From Hyphomicrobiales bacterium (lineage in GTDB: Bacteria > Pseudomonadota > Alphaproteobacteria > Rhizobiales > Rhizobiaceae): 64,000 bases of DNA. The translations under genes and the position numbers were made by a program. The notes under the pieces are model-generated. The model did not search any database, was not told the origin of the DNA, and saw nothing but the letters and a program-made list of their open reading frames with translations. Below, piece by piece: positions 57,438-64,000 of this stretch (within the stretch, counting starts at the first letter, position 1; each line of letters starts with the position of its first letter). The DNA lies in NCBI GenBank assembly GCA_900471525.1, contig UCEZ01000030.1, forward strand, positions 186,001 to 250,000. The letters run 5' to 3'.

Positions 57438-57564
57438 TCGGGCCATCCATCGATAGTCCTGAAACGAGAACGGGCTGGAACCCGTCATGGATTCCAGCCC
57501 GGTTCGGCATGATCCCAAAGCGTCTAGCCGCGATCGGGTACGCTCATGCTGGACAGGATGCGTG

Positions 57565-57825
57565 TCACGGCGTCAGCGGGGTCACCGCCGTTGCCCGGTG
57601 TTTCTTGCCCATCGTCTCGTAGGCGATCGTCACCTTTTCGCCGACCTTCAGGCCCGGATTCTTGAATGATGCCGGCAGCAGATACTTGGTGCCGTTTTTC
57701 AACGTCAGGGTCATCGCCTGCGGATCGTAGGCGCGGATGGTGCCGGTCGTGGTGCTGGCCGCAAAGGCGGCTGACGAAAGGGAGATGGCTGAGAGGATCG
57801 TCAATGAGGTCAGAAGAGCACGCAT
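57565..57825 (-). CDS. DUF1344 small exported protein
   Basis: 86 residues from the ATG at 57825 (AAGGA eight bases upstream). Residues 1-22 are a signal peptide (RALLTSLTILSAISLSSAAFA). The mature domain TTTGTIRAYDPQAMTLTLKNGTKYLLPASFKNPGLKVGEKVTIAYETMGKKHRATAV is DUF1344, a small OB-like beta barrel common in rhizobia. Periplasmic, unknown role. Confidence 0.9.
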   Translation of the reverse strand: MRALLTSLTILSAISLSSAAFAASTTTGTIRAYDPQAMTLTLKNGTKYLLPASFKNPGLKVGEKVTIAYETMGKKHRATAVTPLTP

Positions 57826-58170
57826 GGGTGTCGTCCTTGTTTGGCCCAATTCGTTGTGGACCGATCGTCACGAAACCGTCCGGATCACGTCGCGTCGCGG
57901 CTGGGGAACCGCCGGCGTCTCCCGGTTTCGAGGACGAAGCTAGACCCGGGTTTTTCTGGTTTCAAATTAAAGAAACTTAATTTTTGCAAGGCTTTGGATG
58001 GCCCAATTTTGCCATGATGCGGCGCGGTACTTTCTGCGTTGCTGGAATTTCGCCGCAATGTTGAACGGCTGTCGCTCGGAGTGATGCCGCCTGTCCCGGT
58101 GCAAAACACCGCTTTGCCGTTTCGGCCTGGCGCGCTAGATAACCGGCGATCATTCAGCAAGGAGAAGACC
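57826..58170. other. Gene-free stretch between DUF1344 and quinone oxidoreductase genes
   Basis: 345 bp upstream of two divergent genes. It includes an AT-rich patch (about 57960-57990) that may hold promoters. I see no strong palindrome, no repeat and no small ORF with a good start. Confidence 0.5.
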
Positions 58171-59169
58171 GTGACCCTGCCGACCGAAATGACCTATGTC
58201 GATCTTCCGTCCCCCGGCGGGCCGGAAAAGATGGTTTTGGCACGCGGGCCGTTGCCGGATATCAAGCCCGGCGATGTCCTGATCCGCGTCGAGGCTGCCG
58301 GCGTAAACCGGCCGGATGTGCTGCAGCGGATGGGGATGTATCCGCCACCACCGGGCGCAAGTCCGATCCTCGGCCTTGAGGTTGCCGGCGAGGTGGTTGC
58401 CATGGGCGAGGGTGCCGAAGGCTTCATTGTCGGCGACAAGGTTTGCGGCCTTGCCAATGGCGGCGGCTATGCCGAGTTCTGCGCGCTTCCCGCGACGCAG
58501 GCGATGCCCTGGCCGAAAGGCTATGACGCGGCGCGCGCCGCGGCCCTGCCGGAAACCTTCTTCACCGTCTGGGCCAACGTCTTCCAGATGGCCGATCTGG
58601 TCGAGGGTGAGAAAATCCTCATCCATGGCGGCTCGAGCGGCATCGGCACCACCGCCATCCAGCTTGCCCGCGCCTTCGGCGCCGAGGTCTTCGTCACCGC
58701 CGGCAGCAAGGACAAATGCGACGCCTGTGTGGCGCTTGGCGCCAAGCGGGCGATCAATTATCGGGAGGAGGACTTCAAGTCGGTCATCCTGGAGGAAACC
58801 GGCGGACGTGGCGTCGATGTCATCCTCGATATGGTCGGCGCTCCCTATTTCGATCGCAACATCGCTTCTCTTGCCAAGGACGGTCGCCTGTCGATCATCG
58901 CCTTTCTCGGCGGCGCCACGGTGGAAAACGCCAATATATCAGCCATTCTCGGCAAGCGCCTGCACATCATGGGCTCGGCGATGCGGCCGCGCACGGCAGC
59001 GGAAAAGGAAGCGATCCGCGACGATCTGGAGGACAATGTCTGGCCTCTGCTGGAGGATGGCGACGTGGCGCCTGTCATGCACGCGGTCGTCCCGTTCTCT
59101 GAGGTCGTCGAGGCGCACCGGCTGCTGGACGCCGGCGATCACATCGGCAAGATCGTCCTGACGTTCTAA
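58171..59169 (+). CDS. NAD(P)H-quinone oxidoreductase (zinc-independent MDR, PIG3-like)
   Basis: 332 residues from a GTG at 58171 with AAGGAGAAGACC upstream. GroES-like N-domain ([74 protein letters not shown]), then the Rossmann motif [26 protein letters not shown]. Zinc ligands are absent, as in quinone oxidoreductases of the TP53I3/PIG3 group. Probably reduces quinones with NADPH. Confidence 0.94.
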   Translation: MTLPTEMTYVDLPSPGGPEKMVLARGPLPDIKPGDVLIRVEAAGVNRPDVLQRMGMYPPPPGASPILGLEVAGEVVAMGEGAEGFIVGDKVCGLANGGGYAEFCALPATQAMPWPKGYDAARAAALPETFFTVWANVFQMADLVEGEKILIHGGSSGIGTTAIQLARAFGAEVFVTAGSKDKCDACVALGAKRAINYREEDFKSVILEETGGRGVDVILDMVGAPYFDRNIASLAKDGRLSIIAFLGGATVENANISAILGKRLHIMGSAMRPRTAAEKEAIRDDLEDNVWPLLEDGDVAPVMHAVVPFSEVVEAHRLLDAGDHIGKIVLTF

Positions 59170-59253
59170 AGTCTAAGGCGTGCTGCCCTTGCAATCGGCA
59201 AGAATCGGACTACCTTCAGGTCATCTTCAATTGAACGAAAGGAAGGTGATCCA

Positions 59254-59328
59254 ATGTCTAATGAGATTTCGGACCTCGTAATGGGCATGGGAGTTGTGGT
59301 GGTAGGAACGAGGCAGCCCTCGATCTGA
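59254..59328 (+). CDS. Candidate 24-aa small peptide
   Basis: ATG at 59254 preceded by AAGGAAGGTGATCCA (very good site), 24 codons: a polar start (SNEISD), a hydrophobic Val/Gly/Met stretch (LVMGMGVVVVG) and a short basic tail (TRQPSI). Downstream are a second AAGGAG with no start codon and a strong terminator at 59400. A weak promoter candidate is CTTGCA - 16 bp - CTACCT around 59188-59215. Could be a small membrane peptide, a leader peptide, or part of an sRNA of about 205 nt. Confidence 0.4.
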   Translation: MSNEISDLVMGMGVVVVGTRQPSI

Positions 59329-59399
59329 ACCAGCCTTCCTGCGGGTCGTGTCTTTTAAGGAGATACGGTCCGGGCCTGTTACCCGGCCAAAACTCATGG

Positions 59400-59424
59400 A
59401 GGGCCGCCTTGTGCGGCCCTTTTT
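59400..59424 (+). terminator. Terminator of the small locus at 59.2-59.4 kb
   Basis: AGGGCCGC - CTTGT - GCGGCCCT followed by TTTTTG. It is 230 bases after the quinone oxidoreductase stop, too far to be its obvious terminator; another stem CCGGG-CCTGTTA-CCCGG precedes it. Confidence 0.85.
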
Positions 59425-59456
59425 GTTTGTCTGGATTTTGCTAGACCCATTGCCAC

Positions 59457-60194
59457 TTAAATCCCAAACCGCCCCAACGCCGGTATCTTGACCGCCGGAT
59501 GCAGCACATCGACGCCGGCAACCAGCCCCATGAAATGCACCTCCAGGCCACTGCGAGCGCCTGCCGAGATGCCGAGCAGTCCATAAAGCGTCGCGTGCAT
59601 GTCCAGTCCATCGGCATCGATCGAAAACAGTCGCCCTTCCGGCAGGTAGTCGCGACCGACGGCATCAGGCGGCAGAACCGTGCCGAGTTCCGGTACCGAG
59701 CGCAGCACATGGGCGACGAACGTGTTGGAGTTCGGCCCCGGCCAGATCCGATAGGCGCCGGGCTTGGAGTAGGGATAGGACTGTATTGTCTGCTCGATTT
59801 TCGGAATCAGCCGGGCTGCTTCCTCGCCTTTGACGCTCACCACCAGGTTCGGCGTGTTCGAGTACCAGCGCGCATCAGCCACATAGGCGTTGCGGCGGAT
59901 CGGCGATCCCCAGCCGACTTTGTCGTAGCGATTGTATGTCGTTTCGCCCTTGCCTTTGGTGACGATCCAGGAATGGCTGGCGACCGCACCCTTCATGCCG
60001 CCTGTCGTGGCCGAAAAGATGTAAATCGCCGCTTCGTCGCTCGCCTTCGGCTTGGGCAGGATATTGGCCGACGACCAGTCCGCCTCCCGCCAGTTTTCCG
60101 GCCTTTCCTTGACATACCACCATCCGGCCGAGGCGAGTGCGGGCAAGAGATAGATGAACAGGATAACGAGAAGCAGCCTCTTGAAAAATTTCAT
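59457..60194 (-). CDS. DUF3750 protein, membrane-anchored
   Basis: 245 residues from the ATG at 60194. An N-terminal hydrophobic segment (RLLLVILFIYLLPALASAGWWYV) acts as signal or anchor. The DUF3750 domain follows: ASDEAAIYIFSATTGGMKGAVASHSWIVTKGKGETTYNRYDKVGWGSPIRRNAYVADARWYSNTP...IWPGPNSNTFVAHVLRSVPEL. The His in SHSW and the GPNSNTF segment resemble a papain-like/NlpC-type arrangement, which makes a hydrolase plausible, but the family is uncharacterised. Confidence 0.88.
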   Translation of the reverse strand: MKFFKRLLLVILFIYLLPALASAGWWYVKERPENWREADWSSANILPKPKASDEAAIYIFSATTGGMKGAVASHSWIVTKGKGETTYNRYDKVGWGSPIRRNAYVADARWYSNTPNLVVSVKGEEAARLIPKIEQTIQSYPYSKPGAYRIWPGPNSNTFVAHVLRSVPELGTVLPPDAVGRDYLPEGRLFSIDADGLDMHATLYGLLGISAGARSGLEVHFMGLVAGVDVLHPAVKIPALGRFGI

Positions 60195-60269
60195 GTGGTG
60201 GTCCGGGTTTTGTGTTGCACGATCTTGGTCTAAGACACGGGCAGAAATTGGATTTTTGAGGGCATGAGC

Positions 60270-61274
60270 ATGTCGAACCCGGTACTTGTCGAAGTCACCC
60301 GTGGCAATTTGGTGGAGAGCCGTCATCGCGGCATGGTGATTGCCGTTGATGGCGCCGGCAAAACTATCTTTTCGCTCGGGGATACCGATGCGGCGGTGTT
60401 CCCGCGCTCGGCCTGCAAGGCGATGCAGGCGCTGCCGCTGATGGAGACCGGCGCTGCCGATGCCTACGGGTTCGGCAACAGGGAGCTGGCGCTTGCCTGC
60501 TCGTCGCACAGCGGCGAACCGGAGCATGTGGCCCTGGCCACAACGATGTTGGCGGCAGCGGGCCGGGATGTCTCGGCGCTCGAATGCGGCGAGCACTGGT
60601 CGTTTTATCAGCACACGATCATCGATCAGGCGCGGTCGCTCAAACATCCGACACAACTCCACAACAATTGCTCGGGCAAACATGCGGGCTTCGTCTGCGC
60701 CTGCTGCCACAGCGGTGAAGAGACGACGGGCTACGCCACCTACGACCATCCGCTGCAGCGCGAAATCCGCGGCGTGATGGAAAGCCTGACCGGGGCAGCC
60801 CTAGCCCACGACAATTGCGGCACCGATGGCTGTTCGATCCCCACTTATGCCGTGCCGCTCAAAGGTCTCGCCCACGGCTTTGCGAAGATGGCGACAGGCG
60901 TTGGCCTGGATGGTGTCCGTGCCAAGGCCTCGAAACGGCTGATCGAGGCGTGCATGGCCGAGCCCTTCTATGTCGCCGGCACGAAGCGCACCTGCACACG
61001 GCTGATGCAGACGGCGCCCGGCCGCATCTTTGCTAAGACCGGTGCGGAAGGTGTGTTCTGCGCCGCCATCCCGGAAAAGGGTATCGCCATCGCGCTCAAA
61101 TGCGAGGACGGAACGACTCGCGCCGCCGAGGCGATGGTCGCCGCCACGCTCGCGCGCTTCTTCGCCGATGAGCCGGAACTCCACGCCAGCCTGATGGCGC
61201 AGGCCAACCATTCCATGAGAAACTGGAACGGCATCCATGTCGGTGATGTCAGGGTGACGGACGCTTTCGCCTGA
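60270..61274 (+). CDS. L-asparaginase, Rhizobium etli (class 3) type
   Basis: 334 residues from the ATG at 60270, with GAGGG seven bases upstream (an ATG at 60264 is too close to it). Key motifs are RSACK (S47, K50), CSSHSGE (S79), NNCSGKHAGF (C134, K137) and GTDGC (C188). These correspond to the catalytic Ser-Lys pairs and the Cys-Lys-Cys metal site described for the R. etli enzymes (from memory). Not related to the E. coli AnsA/AnsB fold. Hydrolyses asparagine to aspartate and ammonia in the cytoplasm. Convergent with the DeoR regulator. Confidence 0.92.
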   Translation: MSNPVLVEVTRGNLVESRHRGMVIAVDGAGKTIFSLGDTDAAVFPRSACKAMQALPLMETGAADAYGFGNRELALACSSHSGEPEHVALATTMLAAAGRDVSALECGEHWSFYQHTIIDQARSLKHPTQLHNNCSGKHAGFVCACCHSGEETTGYATYDHPLQREIRGVMESLTGAALAHDNCGTDGCSIPTYAVPLKGLAHGFAKMATGVGLDGVRAKASKRLIEACMAEPFYVAGTKRTCTRLMQTAPGRIFAKTGAEGVFCAAIPEKGIAIALKCEDGTTRAAEAMVAATLARFFADEPELHASLMAQANHSMRNWNGIHVGDVRVTDAFA

Positions 61275-61280
61275 TCCTGC

Positions 61281-62033
61281 TCATGCTTCGATGATCCGGG
61301 CGGCTTTTCGACGATAGGGTTCGCTGACCTCCTGCGCCATGCCGGCAGGCGCGATCAGGCCTGCCGTCTCTTCCACCCCCATGATCCGATGCGGCGATAC
61401 GGCGTCGAATTTTTCCTCTGTCATGAGGGCGATGGTTTCCGCTGATTGCGCAAGGATGGCGCGCTTGACGGCCGCTTCCTCGTAATTTCCAGTCGAAAGC
61501 CCATGGACGGGATGGATCGCGGTGGCTCCCAAAAAGAAGATGTCCGGGCGAAGCGTGCCGATTGCCGCCAGCGCCGCGGCACCTGTCGCGACCATCGAAT
61601 GCTTGTAGAGGCTGCCGCCGATCAGGATGACCTCGGCCCGGTGTTTTTCTAGCAGGGCTGCAATCGCCGGGCTGTGCGTTGCAATCGTCAGCCTCATCTC
61701 GCGCGGTAATGCCCTGACGATTTCTGCGTTGGTGGTGCCACCATCGATGAAGACCAGTTGGCCGGTCCGCACCAGTTCCGCCGCCTTGCGTCCGAGCCGT
61801 TTCTTGACATCGGCGGAGATTGTCTGGCGGGCCTCCAGGTCCGGAAGCGGCGGCGTGATCGGCAGCGCACCACCATGAACCCGCTTCAGGAGACCATCCG
61901 CCGCCATATCACGCAGATCCCGCCGGATCGTATCCTCCGACAGGTTCAGTTCTTCCGCCAGTTCCCCGGCAATGATTTGCCCGTCACTGGCAAGCCGCGT
62001 GGAAATCAGCGCCCGCCGTTGAGAAGTCAGCAT
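61281..62033 (-). CDS. DeoR/GlpR-family repressor
   Basis: 250 residues from the ATG at 62033 (GGAG six bases upstream). HTH: TSQRRALISTRLASDGQIIAGELAEELNLSEDTIRRDLRDMAADGLLKRVHGGA. The DeoR sensor domain follows (RKAAELVRTGQLVFIDGGTTNAEIVRALP...GATAIHPVHGLSTGNYEEAAVKRAIL), normally binding a sugar phosphate. It is divergent from the DUF4406 gene across a palindrome-containing gap. Confidence 0.93.
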   Translation of the reverse strand: MLTSQRRALISTRLASDGQIIAGELAEELNLSEDTIRRDLRDMAADGLLKRVHGGALPITPPLPDLEARQTISADVKKRLGRKAAELVRTGQLVFIDGGTTNAEIVRALPREMRLTIATHSPAIAALLEKHRAEVILIGGSLYKHSMVATGAAALAAIGTLRPDIFFLGATAIHPVHGLSTGNYEEAAVKRAILAQSAETIALMTEEKFDAVSPHRIMGVEETAGLIAPAGMAQEVSEPYRRKAARIIEA

Positions 62034-62091
62034 TCCAATCTCCAAAGGTACTCTTGACTCTGCACGATACTGCATGATTTATCGTGAATTA

Positions 62092-62107
62092 TCCAGATAT
62101 ATCTGGA
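62092..62107. promoter_or_regulatory. Palindrome in the DeoR / DUF4406 gap
   Basis: TCCAGATATATCTGGA, a perfect 16-bp palindrome, with flanking CACGAT...ATCGTG arms (62063-62086). Sits between divergent starts 62033 and 62134; likely DeoR operator. Confidence 0.55.
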
Positions 62108-62133
62108 ATATTCGTGCAATTATGGAGAGAACC

Positions 62134-62505
62134 ATGCTTATTTTGATTGCTGGGCCTTATCGTTCCGGCACGGGTGATGATCCCGCGAAGATGGCGGCAA
62201 ACCTGAAGCGCCTGGAGGCGCCATCGCATGCGCTGTTCCAGGCAGGCCATGTGCCTGTCATCGGTGAATGGGTGGCGCTGCCAGTCTGGCATGCGGCCGG
62301 CGGCCAGTCGGTCGGCGACGATCTCTACGAGGAAATCTTTCATCCGGTCGCCGGCCGGCTTCTGCAGCTTTGCGAGGCTGTTCTGCGCTTGCCGGGTGAT
62401 AGCAAGGGCGCCGATAACGATGTCCGGATCGCCAGAGAGCGCGGAATTCCGGTCTATTTCCGGCTGGAAGACGTGCCGGGCTGTGCCGCGACCACGATGG
62501 CGTGA
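62134..62505 (+). CDS. DUF4406 / nucleoside 2-deoxyribosyltransferase-like protein
   Basis: 123 residues from the ATG at 62134 (GGAGAGAACC upstream; an ATG at 62122 is possible). LILIAGPYRSGTGDDPAKMAANLKRLEAPSHALFQAGHVPVIGEWVALPVW...EIFHPVAGRLLQLCEAVLRLPGDSKGADNDVRIARERGIPVYF is the DUF4406 pattern, a Rossmann-like fold with the GPY and Asp/Glu residues of nucleoside deoxyribosyltransferases. Control by a DeoR protein fits a nucleoside or sugar substrate. Confidence 0.85.
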   Translation: MLILIAGPYRSGTGDDPAKMAANLKRLEAPSHALFQAGHVPVIGEWVALPVWHAAGGQSVGDDLYEEIFHPVAGRLLQLCEAVLRLPGDSKGADNDVRIARERGIPVYFRLEDVPGCAATTMA

Positions 62506-62599
62506 TCAGCGCGGAAGCGGTTGGCAAACACCCGGCGCGATTGTTATCACTTGCGCCGGAAATGTCGGACTGCCGCTGGCAAACAGGATGGAGAATGAG

Positions 62600-63220
62600 A
62601 TGCTGAAGCTTTATTTCACGCCTGCAACCTGCTCGCTGGCGTCGCATATCGCGCTTGAGGAATCCGGCGCGGCTTATGAGGTCGAAAGGATCGATTTTAC
62701 CAAGCAGGAGCAGCGCTCGCCCGAATTCCTGCAAGTCAATCCGAAAGGCCGGGTGCCCGCGCTTGTTACGGATCGCGGCGTGCTCACGGAAACGCCGGCC
62801 ATCCTTGCCTTTGTCGGCCAAAGCTTTGCGGATTCCCCAATCGGCGTCCCGTCGGATCCGTTCGAATTTGCCCGCATCCAGTCCTTCAACTCCTACCTCT
62901 GCTCGACCGTGCATGTGGCACATGCCCACAAGCGCCGTGGCAGCCGCTGGGCCGATGATCCGGCTGTCATCGAGGCAATGACGCTGAAGGTCGCGAGCAA
63001 TATGGCAGACTGTTTCGACCTCATCGAGAATACGATGTTTTCCGGCCCCTGGGTGACGGGCGAAACCTATTCGATCGCCGATCCCTACCTGTTCACGCTG
63101 GCCGGATGGTTGGAGGGCGACGGCGTCGATCCCGCGCGATTCCCGAAGGTTTTGGATCATCGCCGGCGCATGGCCGAGCGTCCTGCGGTGAAGAAGGTCT
63201 TGGCTGCGATAGGCGGCTGA
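62600..63220 (+). CDS. Glutathione S-transferase
   Basis: 206 residues from the ATG at 62600 (GGAGAATGAG upstream). Beta-class pattern: LKLYFTPATCSLASHIALEESGAAYEVERIDF, then NPKGRVPALVTDRGVLTETPAILAFVG (glutathione-binding cis-Pro and TETPAI). The Cys in ATCSLASH is the typical catalytic Cys of beta-class enzymes. C-terminal helical domain 85-206. Lies 94 bp after the DUF4406 gene, possibly cotranscribed. Confidence 0.94.
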   Translation: MLKLYFTPATCSLASHIALEESGAAYEVERIDFTKQEQRSPEFLQVNPKGRVPALVTDRGVLTETPAILAFVGQSFADSPIGVPSDPFEFARIQSFNSYLCSTVHVAHAHKRRGSRWADDPAVIEAMTLKVASNMADCFDLIENTMFSGPWVTGETYSIADPYLFTLAGWLEGDGVDPARFPKVLDHRRRMAERPAVKKVLAAIGG

Positions 63221-63221
63221 A

Positions 63222-63587
63222 TTATAGGCTGTTCGACGGCACGAAGCTGGCGCCAAGCCGCTTCGGCGCCTTTTGCCGCCAGGCGGCGATCAGCCTTTGC
63301 GTCAGGTCCTGATCACTGATGACGTCAAGGCGGACGAGCATGGCCGGCCAGCCCTTGTAGTGGTCGGTTTCGAAATAGAGATCGGGCGCCAACTCGATCA
63401 GCATTTCCTTTTCCTCGAGCGCACACATCACGACGAGGACGCCCCTCTCCTTAATGCGCACGAAGCTCTTGCCCCGGACTTCCAGTGCAGGTGTCCCATA
63501 GGAGGTGCCACGCATCACCTCCGGAAGGCCTGCCGCTTCGGCGAGCCGCACTATCCGCTCGAAATCCGTTTCCTGGTTGCCGGTCAT
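63222..63587 (-). CDS. MmcQ/YjbR-family DNA-binding-like protein
   Basis: 121 residues: TDFERIVRLAEAAGLPEVMRGTSYGTPALEVRGKSFVRIKERGVLVVMCALEEKEMLIELAPDLYFETDHYKGWPAMLVRLDVISDQDLTQRLIAAWRQKAPKRL is the YjbR/MmcQ fold. Role unproven. Its stop lies one base beyond the GST stop codon on the opposite strand (tail to tail). Confidence 0.9.
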   Translation of the reverse strand: MTGNQETDFERIVRLAEAAGLPEVMRGTSYGTPALEVRGKSFVRIKERGVLVVMCALEEKEMLIELAPDLYFETDHYKGWPAMLVRLDVISDQDLTQRLIAAWRQKAPKRLGASFVPSNSL

Positions 63588-63657
63588 CGTCCTGCTCGCT
63601 GATCCCGGGCAGTTTCGGACGAAACGGCACCCGATTCAAGCGTCAGACGAGGCTGGC

Positions 63658-63855
63658 TCAGGTCCGGCAGGCCTCGCCGGGCAGTTTTGGTGCCATCCGG
63701 ACGGCATTGCCGGGAAAGGGCAGGTCGCCCAGTTCCCGCGTATCCATCCGGGCGATGTCGGGGTGGCGCAAGAGGTCGCTGATCCAAGGCGTGTCGGTTT
63801 CGTCCTCTGCCGGGGCGGGAAGCAGCTGGTCGAGTATGGAGAAAATCTTCAACAT
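63658..63855 (-). CDS. Small hypothetical protein
   Basis: 65 residues from the ATG at 63855 (an upstream in-frame ATG at 63912 would add 19 residues). Sequence LKIFSILDQLLPAPAEDETDTPWISDLLRHPDIARMDTRELGDLPFPGNAVRMAPKLPGEACRT resembles short rhizobial proteins with a helical start and an HPDIxxMDxRELxDLPF motif that recalls DUF1127 tails. No function assigned. Divergent from a LysR gene at the window end. Confidence 0.6.
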   Translation of the reverse strand: MLKIFSILDQLLPAPAEDETDTPWISDLLRHPDIARMDTRELGDLPFPGNAVRMAPKLPGEACRT

Positions 63856-63947
63856 GGCATCACCATCTTTCTTCGATGGAAGCATAATCGTCCTTGCCGG
63901 CGGTCTTTTCAATTGAGATTGCGGTGATGGTGATATAGAAAAACTAT

Positions 63948-64000
63948 ATGAAAGATCTGAATACCGTTCACCTCAATGGATTGCGCGCCGTGGAAGCCGC
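63948..64000 (+). CDS. LysR-family regulator, first 17 codons (cut by window edge)
   Basis: The ATG at 63948 begins KDLNTVHLNGLRAVEA, the usual opening of a GcvA-like LysR regulator (LNGLRAVEAxxR). The rest is outside the window. Confidence 0.6.
   Translation, partial: MKDLNTVHLNGLRAVEA

Noticed and set aside
55554-57518. 654-codon minus-strand open frame over the EAL-GGDEF gene
   Set aside because: Antisense shadow of a gene with clear motifs.

Overview
The window looks like a chromosomal segment from a member of the Rhizobiaceae (Rhizobium / Agrobacterium / Sinorhizobium group). The evidence is high-GC alphaproteobacterial codon use, a ccrM adenine methylase, a betICBA operon with choline sulfatase, a cysH-cysD-cysN operon, pyruvate phosphate dikinase, DciA (DUF721) divergent from mutY, and smc behind a DsbA-like lipoprotein. 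Families such as DUF1284, DUF1344, DUF1499 and DUF3750 fit this group too. No prophage, insertion sequence, CRISPR array or rRNA operon is visible. Two tRNA genes are present (Gln-TTG and Pro-CGG).

Layout. 1-3.7 kb: M16 peptidase (cut by the window edge) and thrC, a lipoprotein, then a dead GIY-YIG nuclease enclosed by 42-bp inverted repeats, and a HAD phosphatase. 3.8-8.0 kb: AraC regulator/SDR, DUF1284, and an ArsR-type regulator divergent from a NIPSNAP/monooxygenase pair. 8.2-16.2 kb: ccrM, two RTX calcium-binding proteins with a structured, terminator-ended non-coding stretch between them, then SnoaL-like, HAD and mutY on one strand and dciA and a DsbA-like lipoprotein on the other. 16.2-16.9 kb: a DUF559 endonuclease gene bracketed by paired palindromes, directly upstream of smc (16.9-20.4 kb). 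20.4-24.3 kb: MarR/FAD monooxygenase with a shared operator, and a PAS-GGDEF protein. 24.4-27.6 kb: ppdK and a HicB/HicA-like pair. 27.7-35.0 kb: small exported proteins, DUF1499, LysR and a four-gene operon (cupin, metallo-beta-lactamase fold hydrolase, DCC protein, saccharopine-dehydrogenase-like/DUF4166). 35.2-43.3 kb: tRNA-Gln, a DUF4405/cytochrome P460 pair, cupin-MFS, LysR/aldo-keto reductase, a lipoprotein, tRNA-Pro and small membrane proteins. 43.4-46.7 kb: sulfate activation (cysN, cysD, cysH). 47-53.6 kb: an exported protein and betI-betC-betB-betA (choline-O-sulfate to glycine betaine) with a perfect BetI-type operator. 53.7-64 kb: transporter and membrane proteins, an EAL-CBS-GGDEF protein, quinone oxidoreductase, a putative small-peptide/sRNA locus, DUF3750, a Rhizobium-type L-asparaginase, DeoR regulator/DUF4406, glutathione S-transferase, MmcQ/YjbR and the first codons of a LysR regulator.

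The most unusual signal is the association of two unrelated small nuclease genes (GIY-YIG and DUF559) with dispersed palindromic repeats. The GIY-YIG remnant is fitted between perfect-class inverted repeats, with its stop codon touching the repeat. The DUF559 gene starts inside a repeat unit and is flanked by head-to-head repeat pairs. A third pair of the DUF559-type repeat sits inside the bet operon without a nuclease. Across the six copies one inner hairpin varies with compensating changes in both arms. This is reminiscent of REP elements and their associated RAYT transposases, but with nuclease families not normally assigned that job. Other points worth testing are the structured RNA between the RTX genes, the 24-codon ORF with its own terminator near 59.3 kb, and several operator-like palindromes.
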